From positions 1 through 64,000 of the forward strand of contig NZ_CAMYUE010000004.1 in assembly GCF_947301925.1 (NCBI RefSeq): a stretch of DNA of 64,000 bases. Reading direction: 5' to 3'. Every line of letters begins with the position of its first letter. Position 1 is the first letter of the stretch. A program made the translations under genes and the position numbers. The DNA comes from an uncultured Ruminococcus sp. (GTDB taxonomy: Bacteria > Bacillota > Clostridia > Oscillospirales > Ruminococcaceae). Of the stretch, positions 51,605-59,190 are shown piece after piece. The notes under the pieces are model-generated. The model ran no database searches. It was not told the origin of the DNA and was given only the letters and a program-made list of their open reading frames with translations.

Positions 51605-52927
51605 ATGGAATTTATAGTACACGCGGCAATAGCAATAGGATTTTTCATATACGCATTCGTAATATTCGATAAGATATACAGCTCAAAGAAGTTCCGGCTG
51701 CTCCCGAAGATACTCTTTATAGCGGGAGCCTCGCTGGTGATAGCTCTTGCGGATACCTTCCGCATACCGCTGCTGAATTCGCTGATGAGCTTCGTCTCCC
51801 TGCTGATAATGAACAATCTGTTCTACAAGCCCGAGGGCAAAGCGTATATCATATATGACGCCATGCTCACCATAATCTCCGTTATCGTGGAAATGCTGGC
51901 GGTGCTGTTGCTGGCCTTCTCCATAGGCGTATCCACGGAGATAATGCTGGACACTCCGAACCTGCTGGCGGCCTCTGCCATACTGTACAGCATCGTCATG
52001 ATAGCCGTTGCAAAGAGCTTCCTGCTGCTGGTGTCGGGCAAGGGAATGAACAATATCAGGACTCATGAGTTCATCATGTTCCTGGTGCTCATCATAGGAG
52101 AGATACTGCTCCTCCACTTCCTCAACGATATCATCATATCCTCAAAGTCAAGGTACGAGATAGTGATTATCCTCCTCACCTTCCTTGCGCTGGATCTGTA
52201 TCTGGCATATCTGCTCAGGACTATTTCCAAGGCATATCAGACGGAAAAGGAGCTTGAGCTGGTAACTCAGCAGTCAATGCTCCAGCTCAATGCCTACAAC
52301 GAGCTCAACGAGAAGTACGCAGCTTCCAGAAGGGTAATACACGACGTCAGGAAGCATATATCCTCCCTGGAAGGCCTTATCAACGCCAACAGAGCCGATG
52401 AGGCGGAGCGCTACAAGGATCTGCTCAATGCAGAGCTCAACAAGCTCATGCCCCGCTTTGAGTGCGACAGTCCCATTCTCACCGTGGTCATCAACAACAA
52501 GCTTGATGCCGCCGAGAAAAAGAACGTTGACTTCAGGGTGGACGCGGAGTTCACAAGGATAGACTTTATTTCCAATCTTGATATCACCGCCATATTCTCA
52601 AATATGCTGGACAACGCCTTTGAGGCCTGTGCGGAGCTCCCCGAGGAGAACCGCAGGGTATGGCTGTCAATAACAAGGCGTAATTACTTCGTTTTCATAT
52701 ATCTTGAAAACAGTTACTCTGCTGTAACGCCGGATCCCGAGAAAGGCTTCAGGAGCACCAAGAAGCTCCATCAGGGCATCGGCCTTTCAAATATAAGGAG
52801 CGCCTGCGAAAAGTACCGCGGAAGCTTCAATGCACATACAGAGGATGGTATGTTCATCACCGAGGTGCTCATACCCATACCCGACGGAGAGAGCAGCGTC
52901 AGCTTCTCCGATAACGACATTTTCTGA
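51605..52927 (+). CDS. agrC: GHKL histidine kinase receptor (AgrC-like)
   Basis: 440 residues with a start three bases after the agrA stop (GGGATGAGAT context). The N-terminal half has about six membrane spans (to about residue 205), then a coiled coil and an H-box-like VIHDVRKHISSL region. The ATPase part has N-box NMLDNAFEAC and GIGLSNIRSACEKY glycine motif, the GHKL type used by peptide-pheromone receptors. It should bind the cyclic peptide outside the cell and phosphorylate AgrA. The agrD promoter follows directly after its stop. Confidence 0.9.
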   Translation: MEFIVHAAIAIGFFIYAFVIFDKIYSSKKFRLLPKILFIAGASLVIALADTFRIPLLNSLMSFVSLLIMNNLFYKPEGKAYIIYDAMLTIISVIVEMLAVLLLAFSIGVSTEIMLDTPNLLAASAILYSIVMIAVAKSFLLLVSGKGMNNIRTHEFIMFLVLIIGEILLLHFLNDIIISSKSRYEIVIILLTFLALDLYLAYLLRTISKAYQTEKELELVTQQSMLQLNAYNELNEKYAASRRVIHDVRKHISSLEGLINANRADEAERYKDLLNAELNKLMPRFECDSPILTVVINNKLDAAEKKNVDFRVDAEFTRIDFISNLDITAIFSNMLDNAFEACAELPEENRRVWLSITRRNYFVFIYLENSYSAVTPDPEKGFRSTKKLHQGIGLSNIRSACEKYRGSFNAHTEDGMFITEVLIPIPDGESSVSFSDNDIF

Positions 52928-52946
52928 GGCTGTGAAAGTATAAAAA

Positions 52947-53004
52947 TGCAAATAGGCGGCGTTTAGTGCAAAGTTATTGACTTTTGCAAAATCAGAAATA
53001 TAAT
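52947..53004 (+). promoter_or_regulatory. agrD promoter with TGCAAA repeats
   Basis: TTGACT (52977-52982), spacer 16, TATAAT (52999-53004). Upstream TGCAAA occurs at 52947-52952 and 52967-52972, 20 bases apart, with a third copy at 52985-52990 inside the promoter. The spacing fits LytTR binding on one DNA face, suggesting positive feedback by AgrA. Confidence 0.65.
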
Positions 53005-53064
53005 ATAATTAGGCGTCGACCCGAAGGTGCCCGCACATCATTTAGTCAGGAGGTATTCTTAATC

Positions 53065-53220
53065 ATGAAGAAAACCGGGAACACTGTCAAGGCAAAAATA
53101 ATGAAATCTATCGTATCAAGATCGGTTAAGGCCGCAGAGCAGAATGCCAATTCGGCTTGTGCATGGTGGCTCAACCAGCTTGACCCCCCAAAGGATCTCA
53201 GAAAACTCAGAAAATTCTAA
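53065..53220 (+). CDS. agrD: AgrD-like autoinducing peptide precursor
   Basis: 51 residues with AGGAGG ten bases ahead of the ATG at 53065. The layout is AgrD-like: a basic amphipathic N-terminal helix (MKKTGNTVKAKIMKSIVSR), a central segment with a single cysteine C32 (ANSACAWWL), and a charged C-terminal tail with prolines (NQLDPPKDLRKLRKF). AgrB would cut after the ring residues and join C32 to the new C-terminus. The predicted signal is a five-residue ring C-A-W-W-L with a short N-terminal tail; the exact ends are inferred. It has its own regulated promoter. Confidence 0.85.
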   Translation: MKKTGNTVKAKIMKSIVSRSVKAAEQNANSACAWWLNQLDPPKDLRKLRKF

Positions 53221-54094
53221 TCATTACTTATCATAATACATATTACAATAACTGCAATAATAACATTCTCTAAACTAACTTGCTAAGATTCTCTTTACTA
53301 TCCCCATAACAGTCACAGCAACAGACGCGTATGTCTATCCATGGTACGCCGATTAACAATTATCGCAACAATGCTGCCTACAGCAAGACCTGCCACCAGT
53401 ATCAGCTAAAACTCCGTCATATATTCAGTGCTATTCCTGAAAATTGATCGATCGGACAGGCAGATGACTGCGCAGTCACCTTTTCGGGCGACGGACCTAA
53501 TTCAGGGCATTCGGTCATGTTATTGCGAGTGACTGCACATGGTATCATTTCGGATACCGCCTGAACGCTTGATCGCACCAACAGCTTTCATAACATATAT
53601 CATATCCCCTAAACGGAAAAAATCACCTGCCTTCAATAAGGAGGCAGACGGTTTTTCCCGTCACCCTCTCTTTTTGATGATGATCATTGTTATGTCATTA
53701 CTCATTCGGAACAAACAGTGAACTTTTAACTTTCAGATCTCTCTTAAATAAACCATCTCTATAAAACGCTTGAAAGTATTTTTTCAGAATTTCCTTTCAT
53801 CGCTTGTTTCGCAGTAAATCATACAGTGATTTTTCATATGGGGAGTCCCGCTTCAACTCCCCCGTGAAGGAGTCCGTTCACAGCTGGAACGGACTCCTTT
53901 ACTTTTATATGGCGGCCGCAGTCTCTGTTTCACGCTGCTGTCACTGTTTTGTCACCGTCCGTTCATAGATATATCTTGACTTTTTTTACCGTAAATGATA
54001 AAATATTATCTGTTTAGTGATGTAAAAAATGCACCCGAAAAAGCGTTATATCTGCTTATGAGTACGGAGTGCAAGGAGATTTTGGAGGAATATC
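53221..54094. other. 870-base gene-poor region with hairpins and the P-ATPase promoter
   Basis: No supported gene. A hairpin CTGCCTT/AAGGAGGCAG (53627-53646, A/T-runs on both sides) and a strong terminator with arms AAGGAGTCCGTTC and GAACGGACTCCTT (53867-53900) are visible. The stretch 53250-53600 has no feature I can name; it may be a decayed gene or an untranslated RNA region. Confidence 0.45.
53976..54004 (+). promoter_or_regulatory. Promoter of the P-type ATPase gene
   Basis: TTGACT (53976-53981), spacer 17, TAAAAT (53999-54004), 91 bases ahead of the start codon. Confidence 0.6.
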
Positions 54095-56734
54095 ATGAAA
54101 CATTACCTTGAATCCACCGATAACGTCCTGAAAGAGGTCGAGAGCTCGGCTTCGGGACTTACAGCCGAAGAAGCTGCAAAGCGCCTTGAAAAGGTGGGCG
54201 CCAATAAGCTGGACGAGCCGCCCAAGCCTACCCTGCTGGCAAGGTTCCTGGAACAGTTCAAGAACCCCATGATAATCGTGCTTATCGCCGCAGCGGTGAT
54301 ATCAGCAATAACGGGTATCATATCCGAGGGCAAGCTGGAAGCGGACGTATTCATTATCCTGTTCGTTGTGCTGGCAAACGCAGTTCTCGGCGTATACCAG
54401 GAGAATAAGGCGGAATCCGCTATTGAAGCCCTTCAGGCTATGAGCGCCGCACAGAGCAAGGTCTACCGTTCGGGAGAGCTTGTGGTGATACCCAGCTCGG
54501 AGCTGGTGCCCGGCGACGTAATCGCCCTTGAAGCAGGCGACAATGTGCCTGCGGACTGCCGTATACTCGAAGCAGCAGCCCTCAAGGCGGAGGAATCGGC
54601 CCTTACAGGCGAGAGCGTTCCCTCGGAAAAGGACAGCGCTGTCCTCAGCGGCGAGGAGGTGCCTCTGGGCGACAGAAAGAATATGCTCTATATGGGCAGC
54701 AGTGTCGCCTACGGCCGTGCTGAAGCCGTTGTAGTGGCTACGGGAATGAAGACCGAGATGGGCAAGATAGCAGGCGCTATCGCAGACGCTGACGACGACG
54801 AGACTCCTCTCCAGAAGAGCCTGGATCAGCTCAGCAAGATACTCTCTGTGGCAGTTCTCGTTATCTGCGTTATCATTCTTCTGCTCAATATCGTTCAGAT
54901 GCTGGTGAAGAACGGTTCCATAACACTTCCCGGCTTCCTTGAATCCTTCATGATAGCCGTCAGCCTTGCTGTTGCCGCTATCCCCGAGGGACTTGCGGCA
55001 GTCGTTACCGTTGTTCTCTCCATCGGCGTTACCAATATGTCAAAGCGCGGTGCTATCATACGCCGTCTTACAGCCGTTGAGGCTCTGGGCTGCGCTGAGG
55101 TCATCTGCTCAGACAAGACAGGTACCCTCACACAGAACAAGATGACTGTGGTACATGAGAACACCGACGACAAGGAGCTCCTTGCAAAGGCTATGGCGCT
55201 CTGCTGCGACGCACAGCTCAATTCCGACGATACCGTCACAGGCGAGCCCACAGAGGCTGCGCTGGTGGCATATGCGCATAAATGCGGACTCAAAAAGTAC
55301 GAGCTTGAAGCTGCGGCTCCCAGAGTTGCAGAGGCTCCGTTTGATTCGCTGAGAAAGATGATGTCAACTGTACACAAGACCGACAAGGGCTATGTGCAGT
55401 ACACCAAGGGCGCTCCCGACGAGGTGCTGAAGAACTGCACACATATGGTCAAGGAGGGCGGCGTCCGCATAATGACCGAGTCCGACAGGCTGGAGATACT
55501 CCGCAGAAACAAGGAAATGGCGGATCAGGCTCTGAGAGTCCTGCTTGCGGCTTACCGCGAGTACGATGAGCTTCCTTCCGATATCTCACCCGAGGGGCTG
55601 GAGCACGACCTTATCTACATCGGCATGACAGGTATGATAGACCCTGTCCGTCCCGAGGTAAAGGACGCTATCGGCCTCTGCCGCACAGCGGGCATACGTC
55701 CCGTTATGATAACAGGCGACCACAGGGATACCGCCGTTGCTATCGCAAAGGAGCTTGGTATCCTTGAAAAGGGTCAGCAGGCATTGACAGGCGCGGAGCT
55801 CTCCAAGATACCCGATGACGAGTTCAACGAGCACGTCGGCGACTACAGCGTATACGCCCGTGTACAGCCCGAGCATAAGGTGCGCATAGTAAACGCATGG
55901 CGCAAGAAGGGCATGACCACGGCTATGACAGGCGACGGCGTAAACGACGCTCCTTCCATAAAGAGCGCTGATATCGGCGTCGGTATGGGTATCACAGGTA
56001 CAGACGTTACCAAGAACGTGGCCGATATGGTACTTACTGACGACAACTTCGCAACTATCGTAGGCGCTGTGGAAGAGGGCAGACGTATATACGACAATAT
56101 CCGCAAGGCTATACAGTTCCTGCTCTCAAGCAACCTCAGCGAGGTGCTCTGCATACTCATTGCAACACTGGGTCTGGGCAAGCTCACAGGCGGCTCATTC
56201 GTAATATTCAATCCCGTGCATCTGCTGTGGATAAACCTTATCTCGGACTGCTTCCCCGCCATCGCGCTGGGCATGGAGCCTGCCGAGAGCGGTATAATGT
56301 CCCGCAAGCCGAGAAGCAGCAAGTCCCATATCTTCTCTGACGGTCTGGGCATAAATCTGCTGTGGCAGGGTACTGTCATCGCAGCTCTCACCCTTGTTTC
56401 CTATGTTATAGGATATCAGAACGAGGGTCACGGCGCAGGCATGACAATGGCGTTCATCACTCTCTGCGTATGCGAGATGCTACACGCATGGAACATGAGA
56501 AGCCTCAAGGGCTCAATATTCACAATGAAGAAGCACAACATCGTGCTTATCGGTGCCATTGCACTTTCGGCAGTTCTGACGATACCCGTGCTCTTTATCC
56601 CTGCACTGAGAGATATATTCTCACTGTCTGCACTTTCCGGCATGGATTACCTGTGGGCATTCCTCGCAGGCGCCTGCATAGTTCCTATCGTTGAGATAGT
56701 GAAGTTCTTCCAGCGTGCAGCTGATAAAAAGTGA
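54095..56734 (+). CDS. Calcium-type P-type ATPase (PMCA/SERCA family)
   Basis: 879 residues with GGAGG ahead. The actuator TGES loop is near residue 170 (LTGESVP), the phosphorylation site is SDKTGTLTQNKM near 347, and the hinge is GDGVNDAPSIKSADIGVGMG near 615. Membrane helix 4 carries PEGL (AIPEGLAAVV), the calcium-binding signature of P2 pumps. About ten membrane spans. It should export or take up Ca2+ or Mn2+ at the cost of ATP. The length is normal. It has its own promoter and no riboswitch that I can identify. It stands alone after the agr locus. Confidence 0.92.
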   Translation: MKHYLESTDNVLKEVESSASGLTAEEAAKRLEKVGANKLDEPPKPTLLARFLEQFKNPMIIVLIAAAVISAITGIISEGKLEADVFIILFVVLANAVLGVYQENKAESAIEALQAMSAAQSKVYRSGELVVIPSSELVPGDVIALEAGDNVPADCRILEAAALKAEESALTGESVPSEKDSAVLSGEEVPLGDRKNMLYMGSSVAYGRAEAVVVATGMKTEMGKIAGAIADADDDETPLQKSLDQLSKILSVAVLVICVIILLLNIVQMLVKNGSITLPGFLESFMIAVSLAVAAIPEGLAAVVTVVLSIGVTNMSKRGAIIRRLTAVEALGCAEVICSDKTGTLTQNKMTVVHENTDDKELLAKAMALCCDAQLNSDDTVTGEPTEAALVAYAHKCGLKKYELEAAAPRVAEAPFDSLRKMMSTVHKTDKGYVQYTKGAPDEVLKNCTHMVKEGGVRIMTESDRLEILRRNKEMADQALRVLLAAYREYDELPSDISPEGLEHDLIYIGMTGMIDPVRPEVKDAIGLCRTAGIRPVMITGDHRDTAVAIAKELGILEKGQQALTGAELSKIPDDEFNEHVGDYSVYARVQPEHKVRIVNAWRKKGMTTAMTGDGVNDAPSIKSADIGVGMGITGTDVTKNVADMVLTDDNFATIVGAVEEGRRIYDNIRKAIQFLLSSNLSEVLCILIATLGLGKLTGGSFVIFNPVHLLWINLISDCFPAIALGMEPAESGIMSRKPRSSKSHIFSDGLGINLLWQGTVIAALTLVSYVIGYQNEGHGAGMTMAFITLCVCEMLHAWNMRSLKGSIFTMKKHNIVLIGAIALSAVLTIPVLFIPALRDIFSLSALSGMDYLWAFLAGACIVPIVEIVKFFQRAADKK

Positions 56735-56854
56735 GCAGAACCAGGATCATAGGGGCGCACAGTATGCGCCCGTTCGGATAAACAGATTTATGTGTGCGGA
56801 CGCCCGATGGGCGTCCCTGCATTTTTTATTATGCATTGAATAAGAGGTGTTACC

Positions 56855-57355
56855 ATGAGACTCAGACCATACATACCAAGCCACGATTTCGACGCAATAA
56901 AGAACTGGGTCACAGACGAGCGCACCAACGCACTGTGGAGCGCAAAGCATGCTCCCTTTCCCATGGAGAGGGCTGCCTTTGACCGCTTTCTCGCGGATAT
57001 GTACGAAAAGCACGGGGACTGTCCCTTTGTTGCCGCAACAGACGACGGAACGGTGGTGGGCTTCATATGCTGCGGCATAAATACGGAAAGCAATGAGGCC
57101 ATGCTGGCGTTTGTGCTGATAGACCCCATGCAGCGCGGAAAGGGCTATGGCAAAGAGATGATAGAGCTTGCCGCGGAGTATTGCCTCGGGATAATGAAGG
57201 CGGAGGCGGTTCAGCTCAACGTCTTTACCGTCAATGAAAGGGCGCGTAAGTGCTACGAAAGCGCAGGCTTCACCGAGAGACATACAACTCCCGACGCCTT
57301 TCCCTGCGGCGACGAGCTCTGGGGCAGGTGCAATATGGTGAAAAGGAAGAAATAA
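56855..57355 (+). CDS. GNAT-family N-acetyltransferase
   Basis: 166 residues with AAGAGGTG ahead. The acetyl-CoA motif A is in VLIDPMQRGKGYGKEMIELA near 85-104 (R/QxxGxG/A form), followed by the beta5 region VQLNVFTVNERARKCYESAGF typical of RimJ/RimL-like GNATs. It acetylates an amine on a small molecule or protein N-terminus; the target is unknown. A hairpin with arms GGACGCCC and GGGCGTCC (56797-56828) precedes it and could end the P-ATPase transcript. Confidence 0.85.
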   Translation: MRLRPYIPSHDFDAIKNWVTDERTNALWSAKHAPFPMERAAFDRFLADMYEKHGDCPFVAATDDGTVVGFICCGINTESNEAMLAFVLIDPMQRGKGYGKEMIELAAEYCLGIMKAEAVQLNVFTVNERARKCYESAGFTERHTTPDAFPCGDELWGRCNMVKRKK

Positions 57356-57357
57356 TA

Positions 57358-57390
57358 CGAAAGCGGCACAGTAGATACTGTGCCGCTTTT
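57358..57390. terminator. Bidirectional terminator between GNAT and anti-sigma genes
   Basis: Arms AAAGCGGCACAGTA and TACTGTGCCGCTTT around a 4-base loop, with A and T runs on the two sides. Confidence 0.85.
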
Positions 57391-57404
57391 AACTATATCA
57401 TGTT

Positions 57405-58496
57405 TTATTTAAGGGTGTAGCTCTCGCCGTTTACAAGAAGGGTTATGCTTTCAGCGCCTGTGTAGTCAATGCTGGGGAAGGTCATCCATGTACTGCACTG
57501 TCCTGCGTCAAAGGCCTCTCCCTCTGTATCGCAGTAGCTGTAGCCAAGATCCTTCGGCTCATACTCCTCGCCGTCAACGCAGAGCACGAAGCCGCCTGCG
57601 AATCTGTGCCAGTAGGTGTCGAATTTGTCCATCACTTCATAGTAGTCTGTTGCGCCGCCTGCAAGGTCTGTGCCGAGGAAGTCGTACTTCACCTTGAGGA
57701 GAGTTTCATATGCGCCGAAATCCGCATAGAACAGGTCGTAGTCTATGCCGTTGTCCAGAAGGTCTATACCGTAGTAATACTCGGAGTGTGTCTCCTTCAG
57801 TGCCTGATGAGGCACTGTGAAGCGGAATTCCATATTCACGTCATAGTCAAACTGCCTGTTGGCGGGATCTGACTCGAAGCTTATCTGCTTTACCGCAGCA
57901 ATTACCTCCTCCTCGTTTATCATGAATGCCGAGGGACCGTCCATGCAGACGTGGTACATATTGTTTACGTCGGGATCCTTTTCTCCCCAGCCGTCACACA
58001 TAGCGTATTCGTCAAGGCGGTTCAGGTAGGTGTCCTCGTCCAGAACGTATGCAAAGAGGTGGAGCCTGTCGTTCTTCTCGGCCAGCTCCTCGTCGTTGAC
58101 GGTGACCTCAAAGAGGAGCTTCGGCGCAGACTGATCGCCTGTTACGGAGTCAAGCAGCACCGTGAAGGCGCCGTCGGACTGATCCTGACCGATCTCGCAG
58201 TAGTGACCCTGGTCGATAATTTCTGCGGTGACTTCGTCCTTGCCGAAGAACCTGCGGAAGCTGTCTCCGAGAGGACCGTAGCCCATAGCCGATGCGGCTG
58301 TGCCCGAGATGATAACGCAGGCAGCAGCAGCTCCGATGAATTTGCCTATTATATTTCTTTTCTTTGTTCCTGTCATAGTGATATTCCTTTCTGTACCGGG
58401 AGAGGACTTTGCCTTTTTCAGCATTTCCTCAGCCGTCAGGGTGAAATGTTTATCACATACGTCGTCCATTGCTTTTCTGTACTCAGTGTTTTTCAC
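57405..58496 (-). CDS. DUF4179-type membrane anti-sigma factor
   Basis: 363 residues. The N-terminal cytoplasmic part (about 1-45, FTLTAEEMLKKAK) is followed by one membrane span (about 50-68, GKFIGAAAACVIISGTAAS) and a large outside domain of DUF4179 type. Its start codon overlaps the sigma factor stop by four bases (ATGA), so the two are translationally coupled. Such proteins hold the partner ECF sigma factor at the membrane until a signal frees it (family knowledge). The outside domain is acidic and beta-rich. The signal is unknown. Confidence 0.8.
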   Translation of the reverse strand: MKNTEYRKAMDDVCDKHFTLTAEEMLKKAKSSPGTERNITMTGTKKRNIIGKFIGAAAACVIISGTAASAMGYGPLGDSFRRFFGKDEVTAEIIDQGHYCEIGQDQSDGAFTVLLDSVTGDQSAPKLLFEVTVNDEELAEKNDRLHLFAYVLDEDTYLNRLDEYAMCDGWGEKDPDVNNMYHVCMDGPSAFMINEEEVIAAVKQISFESDPANRQFDYDVNMEFRFTVPHQALKETHSEYYYGIDLLDNGIDYDLFYADFGAYETLLKVKYDFLGTDLAGGATDYYEVMDKFDTYWHRFAGGFVLCVDGEEYEPKDLGYSYCDTEGEAFDAGQCSTWMTFPSIDYTGAESITLLVNGESYTLK

Positions 58497-58972
58497 AGCC
58501 AGTCTTCCTTTCTCAGCGTCTTTTTCAGCTTGTCCCTGCCGCGTTTCAGCCTTGTCTTTACGGTGGCGTCGGGCAGGTCAAGAACCTTTGCTATCTCCGT
58601 TATGCTGTAATCCTCATAGTAGAACAGGTGAAGGGGCACCCTGTATTTCTCGGGAAGCTTCATCACCTCTGCAAGGAGCTCGTTGAGCTCATGGTGCTCC
58701 TCCGAGGGAAGATCCTCGGGGATAGGCGAGGAGGAGATATGTTTCCTGCTTCGGAAATGGTTGTTGCAGCTGTTTATTGCAACTCTGATGAGCCATGCCT
58801 TCATGTGCTCGTCGGAGTCAAAACTGCCGTCGTATGTGTATAGCTTTATAAAGGTATCCTGCGACAGCTCGGAGGCGTCGTCGTGATCCCGCACATAGCT
58901 GAATATGACGGAATACACCGTGTTTTTTAACTTGTCATAAGCTGACATGAATTTTTCATCAGTCATAATCAT
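58493..58972 (-). CDS. ECF RNA polymerase sigma factor
   Basis: 159 residues with AAGGAAG ahead of the ATG; a second ATG at 58966 is possible. The sigma2 region is about 10-70 (VRDHDDASELSQDTFIKLYTY, contacting -10) and sigma4 about 100-155 (LPEKYRVPLHLFYYEDYSITEIAKVLDLPDATVKTRLKRGRDKLKK, contacting -35). Sigma1 and sigma3 are absent, which defines ECF. The gene is first in the pair with the anti-sigma gene and probably controls its own promoter and an envelope-related set. Confidence 0.92.
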   Translation of the reverse strand: MIMTDEKFMSAYDKLKNTVYSVIFSYVRDHDDASELSQDTFIKLYTYDGSFDSDEHMKAWLIRVAINSCNNHFRSRKHISSSPIPEDLPSEEHHELNELLAEVMKLPEKYRVPLHLFYYEDYSITEIAKVLDLPDATVKTRLKRGRDKLKKTLRKEDWL

Positions 58973-59128
58973 GGTCTTCCTTCTTGAAACGTTTCATGCT
59001 GTCCGTAAGGACCTTTACACCCATAATACACTTCAGCAGCAAAAAAGGTTTCACTTTTTTCAGAAAAAAATATCAATAGCCATTATACCACAAAAAAATG
59101 CGCTCTGCAACTGCTGGAGATAATAACA

Positions 59129-59163
59129 GAAAAGCCATAGTATCACAAAGGATACTATGGCTT
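59129..59163 (-). terminator. Terminator of the heptad-repeat/MMPL operon
   Basis: On the minus strand arms AGCCATAGTATC and GATACTATGGCT followed by TTTTCTG. Confidence 0.85.
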
Positions 59164-59190
59164 GTTGACTGATAGCTGTTTACTGTCCGA

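Noticed and set aside
53838..54094. Possible yybP-ykoY (manganese) riboswitch before the P-type ATPase
   Set aside because: The hairpins lie upstream of the ATPase promoter at 53976-54004, so they are not in its transcript, and the consensus bases are not present.
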